A DNA stretch of 64,000 nucleotides from Candidatus Poribacteria bacterium. GTDB taxonomy: Bacteria; Poribacteria; WGA-4E; WGA-3G. A model generated the notes under the pieces. That model was not told the origin of the DNA and made no database searches. It saw nothing but the letters and a program-made list of their open reading frames with translations. Position numbers and translations under genes: made by a program. Positions 44,041 to 52,961 of this stretch are shown in pieces. The stretch spans positions 62,001 to 126,000 of the forward strand of contig JAJEET010000130.1 in assembly GCA_022820835.1 (NCBI GenBank). Direction: 5' to 3'. Position 1 is the first letter of the stretch. Each line of letters opens with the position of its first letter.

Positions 44041-44078
44041 CGCAATATCGCGAGCACAGCTCGCTCCTACAAGAGAAG
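44041..44078 (-). repeat. REP-like palindrome, copy 2
   Basis: On the minus strand TTGTAGGAGCGAGC, TGTGCTCGCGATATTGCG. It matches the copy at 3152 in the same core and tail and lies between the WD40 stop and the TPR promoter. Confidence 0.65.
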
Positions 44079-44103
44079 TTCAAATTTAGGGGAGCGCATC
44101 TGT

Positions 44104-46362
44104 CTATTTCGTTGGCACATTCCAGAGGAGAATGGTCCCCTCATCACCACTTAGGCTTGCTAAAGTTTTTCCGTCAGGTGCGAACGCCAGCGTACGAATG
44201 GAACTTTTATGTCCATCAAAGGTGGCGAGGTGCTGGTGTGTAGGCATCTCCCATAGGTGAATTTTGCCACCTGTATCTCCGCTTGCGAGCGTTTTCCCGT
44301 CAGGCGAGAATGCTAACTCACAGACGACGTGTTTGTGTCCTTCAAGGCTTCCGATATGCTGTTGGTCGGTCACATTCCACAATTGGATGTGCTTATCTTG
44401 GGTTCCAACTGCCAAGGTTTCTCCATCGTGTGTGAATGCCAAGGCATAGATCCTGATATGACGGCGACCAAGCCGGACTAACAATTCGTTTCTCCAGTTC
44501 CCAGGCGTTTTAAGCGTTGCAATCCGTTTGCCGGTATGTGTGCTCCACAGGTCAGTCGCAGCCAGGTCAGTCGCAGCGTGGGAATCACTGCTGCTTGCCA
44601 ATATACTTCCATCGGGTGTAAGTGCTATAGGACCCTGGACCGTTACAAGCTCTATAAGGTGGCGCGGCGGTTTATCAGTCGTTATATCCCAGATATCAAT
44701 AGTCCTCTCAGTGGACTTAATCCGACCTTTCCACACATCGTCGAGATTGTTAACAACCAGTTTCTCGCTATTCGGTGTAAACACGAGTCCTTTGTGTGAT
44801 CCACTTGTAGAGATACTTGTATTCGGGAGCGTGTGAGCAGCGACCTGTTTGCTTGTCGTTAGGTCCCACTGCATGATGCCTTCTTGTTCAGTAATAAAGG
44901 CTTCTTGTTCGGTAACAGCGGTTAAGGTTACATTATCTGTGGCGAAGGCTAATCCCGCAATCTTGTGAGCAGCTGCTTTAATCGTGTTCTGTTTGGTACC
45001 GGTGTGTGTATCCCAGAGTTGGAGGTTACTGGTACTATCACCACTGGCGATGGTTTTTCCGTCGTGTGAGAATGCTAACGCTGTAAAAGGTTTCGTGTAA
45101 CCTGTCGTGACAAGGCGCAGTTGCTTGGCGTTTTTCGTTTCTCTGACAGCAACGGTTCCGTGTGCGTCTGCGGTAACAAGGAGCGTCCCGTCCTGTGATA
45201 ACATAAAGCGTTCTGGAGAAATTTCAAACCATTCTACAACTGGGTTGTGTGTGGCAATTTCACTACGCGTGGCGATATCCCATATTGCGTAACCGTCGTC
45301 GTCTATAATAGCGAGAATTTTGCCATCACCAGAAAACCGGACGTGCCTACCCTTCGGGAACTCGGCAATTTTACTGCGCGTTGCAACATCCCATATTGTA
45401 CATTCACCGTACTCTATAATGGCGAGGGTTTTGCCATCGCCTAAAAACTCTATGCCTATACCGTACGGAAGTACTGTAAGTTGTTCACCTGTCTCCACAT
45501 CCCAGAGTTCCGTTGGACCTCCACTCCCCCTTGATCCGCCCCAGTACGCAATTCGATGGGTAATCCCATTCACAAGTATTTTACCATCTGGTGAGAAATT
45601 TAAGCCGGTCACCCACTTCATAGCGGGTTGTCCATCCATAATTTTGTTTTTGTAGGTGTATGGTCTCGGGGATTGAATTGGAAGGGACGAGCTATCATCT
45701 GTTCGCACTACCAGTTCCCTTATCTCGCGACCGGTGTGTCCATCTTGTATGCTAATTGTGCCGTCCTTCTTACCAACTGCGAAGGTAACACTCCCCGTGT
45801 GATCGACGAAGGCATCCGCTGCAAGGGGCCAAATCCTGTCTTTTCCGAGTCTGATTTTAGGCCGTTTTGGACTCAGCATGTTTAATTGTTTTCCGGTGGT
45901 AATATCCCAGAACCAGACTGTACCGTTCCAATTCTGACTGATGAGCGTTTTCCCATCGGTTGAGAATTTCAGGGCAATCGGGTGGGTGGCGTTACTGAGT
46001 GACAACAGAGATTCACCGATCTCTGTGTTCCAGAGACGGATAGTTTCGTCGCGTGCACTGCTCGCGAGGATTTTTCCGTCCGGTGAAAATGCGACATGCG
46101 TCACGGTCTCTGTGTGCCCTGTAAGCAGAGCAGTTTCGGATCCCGTGTGAATGTCGTATAGCCAGATGCCAATAGAACTCGCAACAGCCAAACGGGTATT
46201 ATCGGATGAGAGCTGTATATCATTTATTACGCCTTTTCCGAGCCGTGCTTTGGCACCCTCCGGTAAATTGAGTCGGGTATAGTCCTGTGCCAAAGTATTC
46301 GTTAGAGATAGCGTTGAAAGAAGGAGTATGGCTAAAAGGCTGGAAAAATATGTGGTTTTCAT
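44104..46362 (-). CDS. secreted WD40-repeat protein
   Basis: 752 residues with an N-terminal signal (SLLAILLLSTLSLTNTLAQ) and about 12-14 WD40 units, for example TVTHVAFSPDGKILASS, IRLWNTEIGE, VVCELAFSPDGKTLASGD, and KIHLWEMPTHQHL. This is enough for two seven-bladed propellers. No catalytic domain is seen. Exported WD40 proteins of this kind probably bind proteins. It lies 29 bases after the Bax1-like gene and may be read through from it, although the functions look unrelated. Confidence 0.88.
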   Translation of the reverse strand: MKTTYFSSLLAILLLSTLSLTNTLAQDYTRLNLPEGAKARLGKGVINDIQLSSDNTRLAVASSIGIWLYDIHTGSETALLTGHTETVTHVAFSPDGKILASSARDETIRLWNTEIGESLLSLSNATHPIALKFSTDGKTLISQNWNGTVWFWDITTGKQLNMLSPKRPKIRLGKDRIWPLAADAFVDHTGSVTFAVGKKDGTISIQDGHTGREIRELVVRTDDSSSLPIQSPRPYTYKNKIMDGQPAMKWVTGLNFSPDGKILVNGITHRIAYWGGSRGSGGPTELWDVETGEQLTVLPYGIGIEFLGDGKTLAIIEYGECTIWDVATRSKIAEFPKGRHVRFSGDGKILAIIDDDGYAIWDIATRSEIATHNPVVEWFEISPERFMLSQDGTLLVTADAHGTVAVRETKNAKQLRLVTTGYTKPFTALAFSHDGKTIASGDSTSNLQLWDTHTGTKQNTIKAAAHKIAGLAFATDNVTLTAVTEQEAFITEQEGIMQWDLTTSKQVAAHTLPNTSISTSGSHKGLVFTPNSEKLVVNNLDDVWKGRIKSTERTIDIWDITTDKPPRHLIELVTVQGPIALTPDGSILASSSDSHAATDLAATDLWSTHTGKRIATLKTPGNWRNELLVRLGRRHIRIYALAFTHDGETLAVGTQDKHIQLWNVTDQQHIGSLEGHKHVVCELAFSPDGKTLASGDTGGKIHLWEMPTHQHLATFDGHKSSIRTLAFAPDGKTLASLSGDEGTILLWNVPTK

Positions 46363-46391
46363 TGGGTTACTTTTCCTTTTTTTGTCTGAAC

Positions 46392-47678
46392 CTACACAAG
46401 CGAATTCAGAATTGGGAGCAAGGTGCGCATTGTCGGGACATCGCGGAATGTGAAACCGAACTGTGAGAAATATTCGGACCCCTCAAGTGCCTCCGCGATG
46501 AGCGGCTTTTTTTCTAACTCCTTTGAGACACCGAGGATAAGGGATACATCTTTCTGTTCAGCGAGGGTGTTAAGTCTTGCAATGAGATGTCCCTGATGCC
46601 ACGGATGGAACAACTCAATGGCCGTCTCCACGCCGCTTTTGTGAACGAGTTGATAGTCTGGAAAGCAGTAGAAATCGCCTGTCAATGGAAGGAATTGACT
46701 CCCGGGACGAATCTGCCACTCCTCGGTTTTGTTTCGGAGCATCGTCTGAAAGAGTTGGATGTCTTCAGGGATATAGGCGAGAAACTGCTGTGAAATCGGT
46801 TTGATACCGCAGGATTCATCAAGCGATAACCGAGAAACCCGCTTGTTTCTAAACTGGATTTCCGCAGTCAGTTCCCATTTCGGTTGATGCAATACGGCAA
46901 GGAAGAAATTCGCCAAATTCATACCGTAACGCTTCGTTTTGTAAAACAGGTTGAGCGGTCCGTCTACCGTAATCTCATACAGTTCTTCTTCTTTCCGAAT
47001 TGTGGAGAGGAGTTGGTTAAATCTGAGGTACTTGAACAGTTGTCGGAGTTCGGCTGTCATAGAATCGGAGAGTTTTAACGTCAGCGAGTTGCAATGAAGG
47101 AGCAATCCTTGTACCTGCGCAGCGTTGTAGCGATGCAGGAGGCGTTCAGCAGAAAGTGTATTGAACGTCAAAACCGGTTGGTTACTCGGTAAATCCGCGT
47201 AGAGTTTGGCACCCAATTCCACTTCTTCTGTAGGAGCGATCTCCGGTCGCGATCTGGCTGCTCTGGTTCCCTCTTCTGTAGGAGCAATCTCTGGTTGCGA
47301 TCCCTCTGCTATTGTCTCTAACGCCCTATGCTGATAATCTTCGTAGTCTTGAAACTGTTCTTGTGAAAGCAGACGGCTTGTCTCTGTAAAGAGTTTCTTC
47401 CGAAATGCGATCAGTGCTTCATTCGGTGCCGTATCAAACTCTGTCCGATCTAACAAAAGTTTTTCAAGTCCGCGTTTGACGATCGGTGCCTTTGGTGTGC
47501 TATCAATAACCTGCTTACTGACTTCCAAAAGCGTTGCGCGCGGCGTGTTTATTGAATCTTCAAAAATGGTGATCAATTGCTCGGCGATTGACAGTAGTTG
47601 TTCGTCAGTTGGGTTCACAAATTGCGGCGAAATTTGACCGCTCTTGATTTTATATTGAAGTAGGTCTTTGGTAAGCAT
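46392..47678 (-). CDS. DUF790/Bax1-like nuclease partner of XPB
   Basis: 428 residues. The N-terminus (MLTKDLLQYKIKSGQISPQFV) and the C-terminal nuclease-like region (FYCFPDYQLVH, VETAIELFHPWHQGHL) match the DUF790 family, whose archaeal member Bax1 is an XPB-binding endonuclease. The gene follows the XPB helicase gene by about 110 bases. Residues about 126-151 (QPEIAPTEE and RPEIAPTEE, 16-residue period) are encoded by two tandem REP-like repeats, so the protein has a repeat-derived insert between its N-terminal helices and middle domain. The start is supplied by leader element B. Confidence 0.82.
   Translation of the reverse strand: MLTKDLLQYKIKSGQISPQFVNPTDEQLLSIAEQLITIFEDSINTPRATLLEVSKQVIDSTPKAPIVKRGLEKLLLDRTEFDTAPNEALIAFRKKLFTETSRLLSQEQFQDYEDYQHRALETIAEGSQPEIAPTEEGTRAARSRPEIAPTEEVELGAKLYADLPSNQPVLTFNTLSAERLLHRYNAAQVQGLLLHCNSLTLKLSDSMTAELRQLFKYLRFNQLLSTIRKEEELYEITVDGPLNLFYKTKRYGMNLANFFLAVLHQPKWELTAEIQFRNKRVSRLSLDESCGIKPISQQFLAYIPEDIQLFQTMLRNKTEEWQIRPGSQFLPLTGDFYCFPDYQLVHKSGVETAIELFHPWHQGHLIARLNTLAEQKDVSLILGVSKELEKKPLIAEALEGSEYFSQFGFTFRDVPTMRTLLPILNSLV
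47226..47302 (-). repeat. tandem REP-like palindromes inside the DUF790 gene, copies 3 and 4
   Basis: TTCTGTAGGAGCGATCTCC plus GGTCGCGATCT, and 48 bases on, TTCTGTAGGAGCAATCTCT plus GGTTGCGATCC. The 48-base period is a multiple of three, so the reading frame survives. Compensating changes (CGAT..TCGCG against CAAT..TTGCG) keep the palindrome. Confidence 0.7.
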
Positions 47679-47778
47679 TTTTTAATTCGACCTTGCGATT
47701 AAATGGCGCGGTTTTGGACTTTAGCGTTGTTTTCTCGAATCCGCTCTCCATTTCATTACGAGTTACATGATTTTAGAC
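47679..47778 (-). repeat. CGCAAGG leader element, copy B
   Basis: On the minus strand: GTAATGAAATGGAGAGCGG, 43 bases, CGCAAGG, TCGAATTAAAAA, then the ATG of the DUF790 gene. It fills the gap between the XPB stop and this ATG. Confidence 0.65.
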
Positions 47779-47789
47779 GATACGAATTT

Positions 47790-49166
47790 TTAAGGTGTCT
47801 GATAGGCGTCGTGCTGCCTGCGTCGCCTGTTGACGAAATGCTCGCCGGTCTGTTTAGAGACGAGTTCGTAAAGTACTGCCTGTTTGCCTTCGCGCTTGCG
47901 GAGGATACGTCCGAGCCGCTGCACATGTTCCCTAACACTCCCGCTTCCTGAGACGATAATAGCAACATTCGCCTCGGGTACATCTACACCTTCATTCAGT
48001 ACCTTCGAGGTAACCAAGATAGAATAGGTCCCGTCTCGGAATCCGTCCAAAAAATCGTTCCGCTCTTTAAGTTTCGTTTGATGCGTTAGCACCGGCAGAA
48101 AAAAACGCGTCCCGATTTGATACGCCGTATCATTATCTTGTGTAAAGATGATAATCCGATCACCGCGATGCCGTTGAATCAGTTTCCACACCCACTCCTG
48201 TTTTGTAGTAGAGGCGAAACTCAGTTGTTTTTGCGTCAGATACGCTTTGAAAGCCGCGCGCCCTTCATCAGATTGAGACGCTTTCCAGAGGAATGTATGC
48301 CATCCGCGCGGGGTTCCCATATTGATTTTCGCCTGTTTGAGGAAGCTTAGGTAAGTCCGTCGCGCGTCCTCGTATTGCACCCGTTCCGTATCCTCCATCT
48401 CAACTGCAATGGTCATAACGCGATATTCCGAAAGCGTTTTTCCTGAGAGCTCCTGTACCTTCGCTTCATAGCAACATTCGCCGACAAGCGCATAGAGGCG
48501 ACTCTCTTTTCCGTCAACTCGTTCTGGTGTCGCTGTCAATCCCAATCGAAAAGGCGCGATGCTGCTGATCGCCGCGTATTGATACTGTTCTCCCGGTAGA
48601 TGGTGGCATTCGTCAAAGACGACAAAGCCGAACCGATTCCCGTAATGCGGTGCGTGCATGACGGCGGACTGATAGGTTGTCACCGTAATATCTTGCAATT
48701 CGTGCTGACCGCCGCCGTAGCGTCCGATCTCTTGTCCGAAATGTTCACTCAACACACCGTGCCACTGGTGCATGAGGTCGATTGTCGGTACATGGATGAG
48801 TGTCGGACGTTGGGTGTCCGCGATGAGCAGAATTGCGATGAAGGTTTTACCGGCACCCGTCGGAAGACTGACGACACCACGCTTACCGTTGGCGTGCCAC
48901 GCGTCGATCGCCTCTGTCTGGTATGGGTAAGGTGTGATTGATTTTTGATGTGTGAAGCGTTCGACAGTGAATTGTCTCGCTGTGTCCTGATATGCGATGT
49001 CGTGTGCGCGCAGCTGCGAGATAATCTTCCGATAGCGGTAGGCGGGTGTGCGGAAGGTGAGCGTACGCTCATCCCAACGGAGGTCTGGTAAATCTGATTG
49101 GAGTGCCTCTGGAACATTCTGTAGGACGAGAGTGCCTTTATCGAAGTTAATTTTAAGTGAAGTCAT
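47790..49166 (-). CDS. XPB-like superfamily 2 DNA helicase
   Basis: 458 residues. ATG 49166 is preferred (GAGGTG upstream) over GTG 49175. An N-terminal damage-recognition-like domain (about 1-80) precedes the helicase: YPYQTEAIDAW, SLPTGAGKTFIA (Walker A), VVFDECHHLPGEQY, LGLTATPERVDG, then FTQDNDTAYQIG, VTSKVLNEGVDVPEANV and QRLGRILRKREGKQ. XPB unwinds damaged DNA in archaeal and eukaryotic repair and also occurs in some bacteria. With the DUF790 gene downstream this is an XPB-Bax1 pair, probably a helicase-nuclease repair unit. Confidence 0.9.
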   Translation of the reverse strand: MTSLKINFDKGTLVLQNVPEALQSDLPDLRWDERTLTFRTPAYRYRKIISQLRAHDIAYQDTARQFTVERFTHQKSITPYPYQTEAIDAWHANGKRGVVSLPTGAGKTFIAILLIADTQRPTLIHVPTIDLMHQWHGVLSEHFGQEIGRYGGGQHELQDITVTTYQSAVMHAPHYGNRFGFVVFDECHHLPGEQYQYAAISSIAPFRLGLTATPERVDGKESRLYALVGECCYEAKVQELSGKTLSEYRVMTIAVEMEDTERVQYEDARRTYLSFLKQAKINMGTPRGWHTFLWKASQSDEGRAAFKAYLTQKQLSFASTTKQEWVWKLIQRHRGDRIIIFTQDNDTAYQIGTRFFLPVLTHQTKLKERNDFLDGFRDGTYSILVTSKVLNEGVDVPEANVAIIVSGSGSVREHVQRLGRILRKREGKQAVLYELVSKQTGEHFVNRRRRQHDAYQTP

Positions 49167-49217
49167 TTTTCTCACCTCTGCTGAGGTCAGCAGACATTAT
49201 TGATTGCTTTTTGCTCT

Positions 49218-49246
49218 ATTATATCAAATCAGTATGTAAGAATCAA
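49218..49246 (-). promoter_or_regulatory. promoter of the XPB-Bax1 unit
   Basis: TTGATT and TATAAT are 17 bases apart on the minus strand, about 50 bases before ATG 49166. Confidence 0.75.
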
Positions 49247-49329
49247 CGGCTTTTTCTTTCATCTTCCGCTTGATTTTCTGCTGCTATCGTGATAAAATAG
49301 GCGGAAAATAAAAGAGAGGAACAGAACAC

Positions 49330-50295
49330 GTGCTAAAACTTATACTCATGCCGCCACAGAACGCGGAATCACGCCAGTGGGCTGAGCGTATTCGTAATGA
49401 ACTACCGGTCTATACTGTCGTTTTACCGGAAACAGACGAAGCCGTAGCGGAACACCTTTCAGATGCTGATGCTGTCTGCGGTTGGGTGTCCCCTGAACAA
49501 CTCCCGTTAGCGAAAAATCTGAGATGGCTACAGAACCCCGCAGCAGGTCCCTTTCCCGGCTACTATTACCCCGAACTGATTGAACATCCGGTCGTCGTTT
49601 GTAACCCGCGCGGCATCTACAACGACCACATTGCACAGCATATCATGATGTTCGTACTCGCGCTTGCCCGCGGGTTACCCTATTACGTAGACGCACAACG
49701 TCAAGGTGTCTGGGACAAGGACGCACGCAAACACGGATATATTGACCTCGCACAGGCGACAGCGTTGATTGTCGGCGTTGGCGGCATCGGACATGAAACC
49801 GCACGACTCTGCAGTGAATTCGGGATGAGGGTAATCGGCGTTGACGCGCGCTGGGAATATGAAGTGCCTTTTGTTGAAAAGCATGATCCAGCAGAACTTG
49901 ACACACTGCTTCCGCTCGCTGACTTTGTGATAACCACGACTCCGCACACACCCGAAACCGAAGGGGTGTGGCACAAAGATCGGTTTGCTCGGATGAAAAA
50001 CAGTGCTTATTTCATTAACATCGGGCGCGGTAAGACCACGAAACTTGCCGATCTCATCGCGGCACTTGAAGCGGGTGTCATTGCTGGATGCGGTTTAGAC
50101 GTGTTTGAGGTTGAGCCGTTACCTGCTGAAAGTCCGCTCTGGCGATTGCCGAATGTGTTAATAACACCACATATCGCTGTTAAAGATGCGGAGAATCTTT
50201 CAGCACGGCGGTTTGAAATTGTCTTAGAAAACGCACGCCGATTCGCTAACGGTGAACCCTTACAGAACATCGTCGATAAGGCGGCATGGTATTAG
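49330..50295 (+). CDS. D-2-hydroxyacid dehydrogenase
   Basis: 321 residues from GTG 49330 (GAGAGGAAC upstream). It reduces 2-oxoacids with NAD(P)H, or the reverse. Motifs: the nucleotide-binding VGVGGIGHETARL with acidic D in VIGVDARWE, substrate-site Arg in INIGRGKTTKL, Glu in DVFEVEPLP, and catalytic His in LITPHIAV. The substrate is not readable from sequence. It precedes the PhyH-HEAT gene with a leader repeat between. Confidence 0.92.
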   Translation: MLKLILMPPQNAESRQWAERIRNELPVYTVVLPETDEAVAEHLSDADAVCGWVSPEQLPLAKNLRWLQNPAAGPFPGYYYPELIEHPVVVCNPRGIYNDHIAQHIMMFVLALARGLPYYVDAQRQGVWDKDARKHGYIDLAQATALIVGVGGIGHETARLCSEFGMRVIGVDARWEYEVPFVEKHDPAELDTLLPLADFVITTTPHTPETEGVWHKDRFARMKNSAYFINIGRGKTTKLADLIAALEAGVIAGCGLDVFEVEPLPAESPLWRLPNVLITPHIAVKDAENLSARRFEIVLENARRFANGEPLQNIVDKAAWY

Positions 50296-50351
50296 AAAAA
50301 GCTTTTAATTTACGGGCATCTGACTGCGCTCCATTACATTGCGCGCAGGTT

Positions 50352-50447
50352 TTTGAGATGTAGCCCCTAACCAAGTGGAGGGCGGATATACCGGAAGGCT
50401 CTTGATGAGTGAAATCTAGCTGACCGAACCGCAAGGAAAAATTAAAA
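50352..50447 (+). repeat. CGCAAGG leader element, copy C
   Basis: GATGTAGCCCC, TGGAGGGCGGATATA (box 50376-50385), 44 bases, CGCAAGG (50430-50436) and AAAAATTAAAAA. In copies A, B and D the equivalent A/T tract is followed by ATG; here it is followed by TCAG. A partial inverted copy (CTGCGCTCCATTACATT) lies just upstream at about 50330. Confidence 0.6.
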
Positions 50448-50518
50448 ATCAGTATCTTTTAAACGATGCGCATATCCGTCATTTTATTGTCAACGGGTAT
50501 GTCAATGTCACAGCAAAC

Positions 50519-52339
50519 GTGCCGACACATATCCACGAAACCATCTACAACAAAACGGATGCACTCTTCTCGGGTGCGATTGATTTCCGAGGCGACAGAT
50601 ATCACAATCCGCTTAATAATGTTTTGCCAATGGTACCCGAACTGCAAGTTGTCTTGGAGTCTCCTGAGGTTCGCGGCGCGCTTACCAGTATTTTGGGGAA
50701 CGGGTACGTCATGCATCCGCACCGTCACTGCCATCCAAATTTCAATTGGAGCACACCGCGCGGAAAAGAGAACGGCGAGGAACGGTTGATGATGCCGCTC
50801 CACAAAGATGGACACGCCGGTGGAAAACGACCCCGACATCGGACACCGCGTTGGGCAATCCTCTTCTACTATCCACAACCGTGTCCTGCTGAGCAGGGAC
50901 CGACCTGTATCATTCCCGGAACACAGTACATTCGAGAGTTCATGTTGGATGGTGAACGCTTGCCGCATGAAGTCCATGCCGAAGGTGAAAACGGGACGCG
51001 ACGGCTCCCTGAGTATTTCTTAAATCGAAACATTGTTCCGATGTCCGGTGAACTCGGCACTGTCTGGATTATGCACTTTGATATGGTACATTCGTTCCTT
51101 CAGAACTACGCCTCCCTGAATCGCTACGGAATGAAGTTCGTCTTTATGCGTACCGAGCAACCGAGGGTACCTTCCTGGGACAGCGAGACCGCTCTCTGGC
51201 AACCGCCGGAAATCAACCAGGTCCCTTACGACGCGGAGATCCTATGGACGTATATGTGGAATTGGATGTACGGTAAGTCAGATCTATATGAAACCGCGCG
51301 TCCGAAAACCGAAACGGATGTGGAAACAGCCATCGCGGCGTTGAAAACAGAGGACACAGCCGCACGTATGGAAGCCGCGAACACTTTAGGGTTCATGCGT
51401 GAGGATACTGCCGAAGCGGTTTCCGCACTCGTCAATGCCCTTGAAGATAACTACGAACCGGTGCGACGAAACGCTACCTATGCACTCGGAGCAATCGGGG
51501 CATCGGCTGTTGAACCCCTCGCTGAGGCACTTGATGCGGAAAAAGAGGCGTTTGAGATGGAGCCGATTCTCCATATCTGTGACGCGGCGCATGGACTCGC
51601 AGCGATTGGTGCACCTGCCGTTCCAACGCTCGTCGCTGCGCTAAAAGACGAACGCGAGAATGTCCGCGCATCTGCAGCGTATGCACTCGGTGAAATGGGA
51701 CCGGTTGCAGCCGACGGAGTTGATGGACTCATCGCGTTGTTAACCGATACATCTGAAGAGGTACGCCGGCATGCAACTTCGGCGTTGGGTATGATTAAGG
51801 TGCCAGCATCAAAGACGGTACCGGCTTTGACACGGGTTCTTGAGGACCCAGAAGATACAGATTTAGCATTTTTTGCTGCGCAGGCGTTGACGCGTATTGG
51901 ATCCGACGCAACAGAGGCTATTCCGGCGTTGAGCGAGGCACTTATGAACGAATCCGCTTATGTACGTGGATTCTCTTCGGAAGCATTGAGTCGAATCGGG
52001 ACTGTCGAAGCGTTGCAAGCACTCGTACCGTTCTTACGGACAGCGCGTTGGTTCAACTACAGCAGAAGGCATGAACCGGCTTTCAAAATTGAACTCAAAG
52101 ACGCAGCATCCGCACCCAGTGACGCAGATTCACTCGCGAAACTAATTCAAGAATGGACAGAACAGAAAGACATCCAATTACCGCAGGCAAAGGAAATTTC
52201 GCAGGATTCCGATACGCGATTTGAAGTAACCTTCAGCGACGGCAGACGCGTGACCGCAAGGGTTGAAGGGGATATCGTAAACCTCTACCATAGACCCCGT
52301 GTAGTGGACGGATTTAAAACGCATCAGTCAATGATGTGA
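50519..52339 (+). CDS. PhyH-like dioxygenase fused to HEAT repeats
   Basis: 606 residues if read from GTG 50519, the first ordinary start codon after the in-frame TAG at 50417. Codons before it (YLLNDAHIRHFIVNGYVNV) look like the normal N-terminus of such dioxygenases, so the true start is probably near 50441-50450, where no ATG, GTG or TTG exists. The PhyH-like part has H-x-D in MMPLHKDGHAG and a distal His region MHFDMVHSF. From about residue 260 PBS/HEAT units follow (AARMEAANTLGFM, VRRNATYALGAIGASAV, VRASAAYALGEMGP). A fusion of an iron oxygenase and a binding solenoid is uncommon. Confidence 0.8.
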   Translation: MPTHIHETIYNKTDALFSGAIDFRGDRYHNPLNNVLPMVPELQVVLESPEVRGALTSILGNGYVMHPHRHCHPNFNWSTPRGKENGEERLMMPLHKDGHAGGKRPRHRTPRWAILFYYPQPCPAEQGPTCIIPGTQYIREFMLDGERLPHEVHAEGENGTRRLPEYFLNRNIVPMSGELGTVWIMHFDMVHSFLQNYASLNRYGMKFVFMRTEQPRVPSWDSETALWQPPEINQVPYDAEILWTYMWNWMYGKSDLYETARPKTETDVETAIAALKTEDTAARMEAANTLGFMREDTAEAVSALVNALEDNYEPVRRNATYALGAIGASAVEPLAEALDAEKEAFEMEPILHICDAAHGLAAIGAPAVPTLVAALKDERENVRASAAYALGEMGPVAADGVDGLIALLTDTSEEVRRHATSALGMIKVPASKTVPALTRVLEDPEDTDLAFFAAQALTRIGSDATEAIPALSEALMNESAYVRGFSSEALSRIGTVEALQALVPFLRTARWFNYSRRHEPAFKIELKDAASAPSDADSLAKLIQEWTEQKDIQLPQAKEISQDSDTRFEVTFSDGRRVTARVEGDIVNLYHRPRVVDGFKTHQSMM

Positions 52340-52511
52340 TATTGTTTAAACCTATCTTTCTGTTATACGTCTCAAGTCAACAATTAAAAAATGCTTGTAG
52401 CTTCACGGCAATTGATGGATAGGTGGGATTTTCCCACCTCTTACGTCTTTGTAACCGGCGAACTATATTTTGCGTTAATTTTCCAAATTAGGACATTTGG
52501 AGGACCTTGAG

Positions 52512-52734
52512 ATGTCGAAATTGACGGTTTCAGGGGCTTTGAAACTCGTGAATACCAAAAAAACTACGCTCTATAATGCAATGGGATGTAGACACGGTAG
52601 TATCCACTACAGAAGACGCTCGCGATCAAGAAGTCGTCAGCACCACAACCTTGCAACGCTTTTGTGGTATGCTATCACTGTTCTACCAAAACGAAAATAA
52701 CGGGCAATTTTGTAACAAACTTCGTAAAAATTAA
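52512..52734 (+). pseudogene. frameshifted small helix-turn-helix protein
   Basis: ATG 52512 has GGAGGACC upstream and begins MSKLTVSGALKLVNTKKTTLY, which resembles the HTH start of plasmid- or phage-type regulators. After about 24 codons the frame becomes Arg-rich nonsense, while the neighbouring frame reads DVDTVVSTTEDARDQEVVST and TTLQRFCG, the kind of sequence expected next, up to TAA 52732-52734. A one-base indel near 52582 would restore it. It is a likely remnant of an accessory element. Confidence 0.45.
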
Positions 52735-52777
52735 AGGACAAACCTTTTCGCAGGGTTTTTGATTGGGTGTTTCTTCA

Positions 52778-52892
52778 GGGTTTATAGTAGAACCCGTAAT
52801 TATTTTTACAATGGCGAGGTTTGAAACCTCACCTGCCGTCAGGATGTTGTCTATCAAAGTGTAAATATATTTTCAAATTCTACTATAAACCC
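52778..52892. mobile_element. MITE-like inverted-repeat element
   Basis: GGGTTTATAGTAGAA at 52778-52792 is perfectly complementary to 52878-52892. Inside is the second palindrome GAGGTTTGAAACCTC, whose core recurs at 22286. No open frame. The 880-base gap 52340-53219 holds this, the HTH remnant and the repeats in the next two entries, but no intact gene. Confidence 0.5.
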
Positions 52893-52961
52893 CGCTAATC
52901 CGTTGCTGCAAACAAACTTCACAATTACGCTCTTCTAATCTTTCCCGCCTTTGCCATAAAA

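Noticed and set aside
49643..49976. Several overlapping minus-strand open frames opposite the D-2-hydroxyacid dehydrogenase
   Set aside because: They lie wholly inside a gene with clear catalytic motifs on the other strand, have no ribosome site, and show no protein-like motif.
50405..50419. Amber codon 50417 as a pyrrolysine or read-through signal
   Set aside because: The codon falls within the variable part of a repeated leader element seen at other genes, so this stretch is more likely untranslated.
50466..50789. ATG 50466 frame as the real gene start upstream of the PhyH-HEAT gene
   Set aside because: It is in a different frame from the conserved dioxygenase sequence and its product has no family features.
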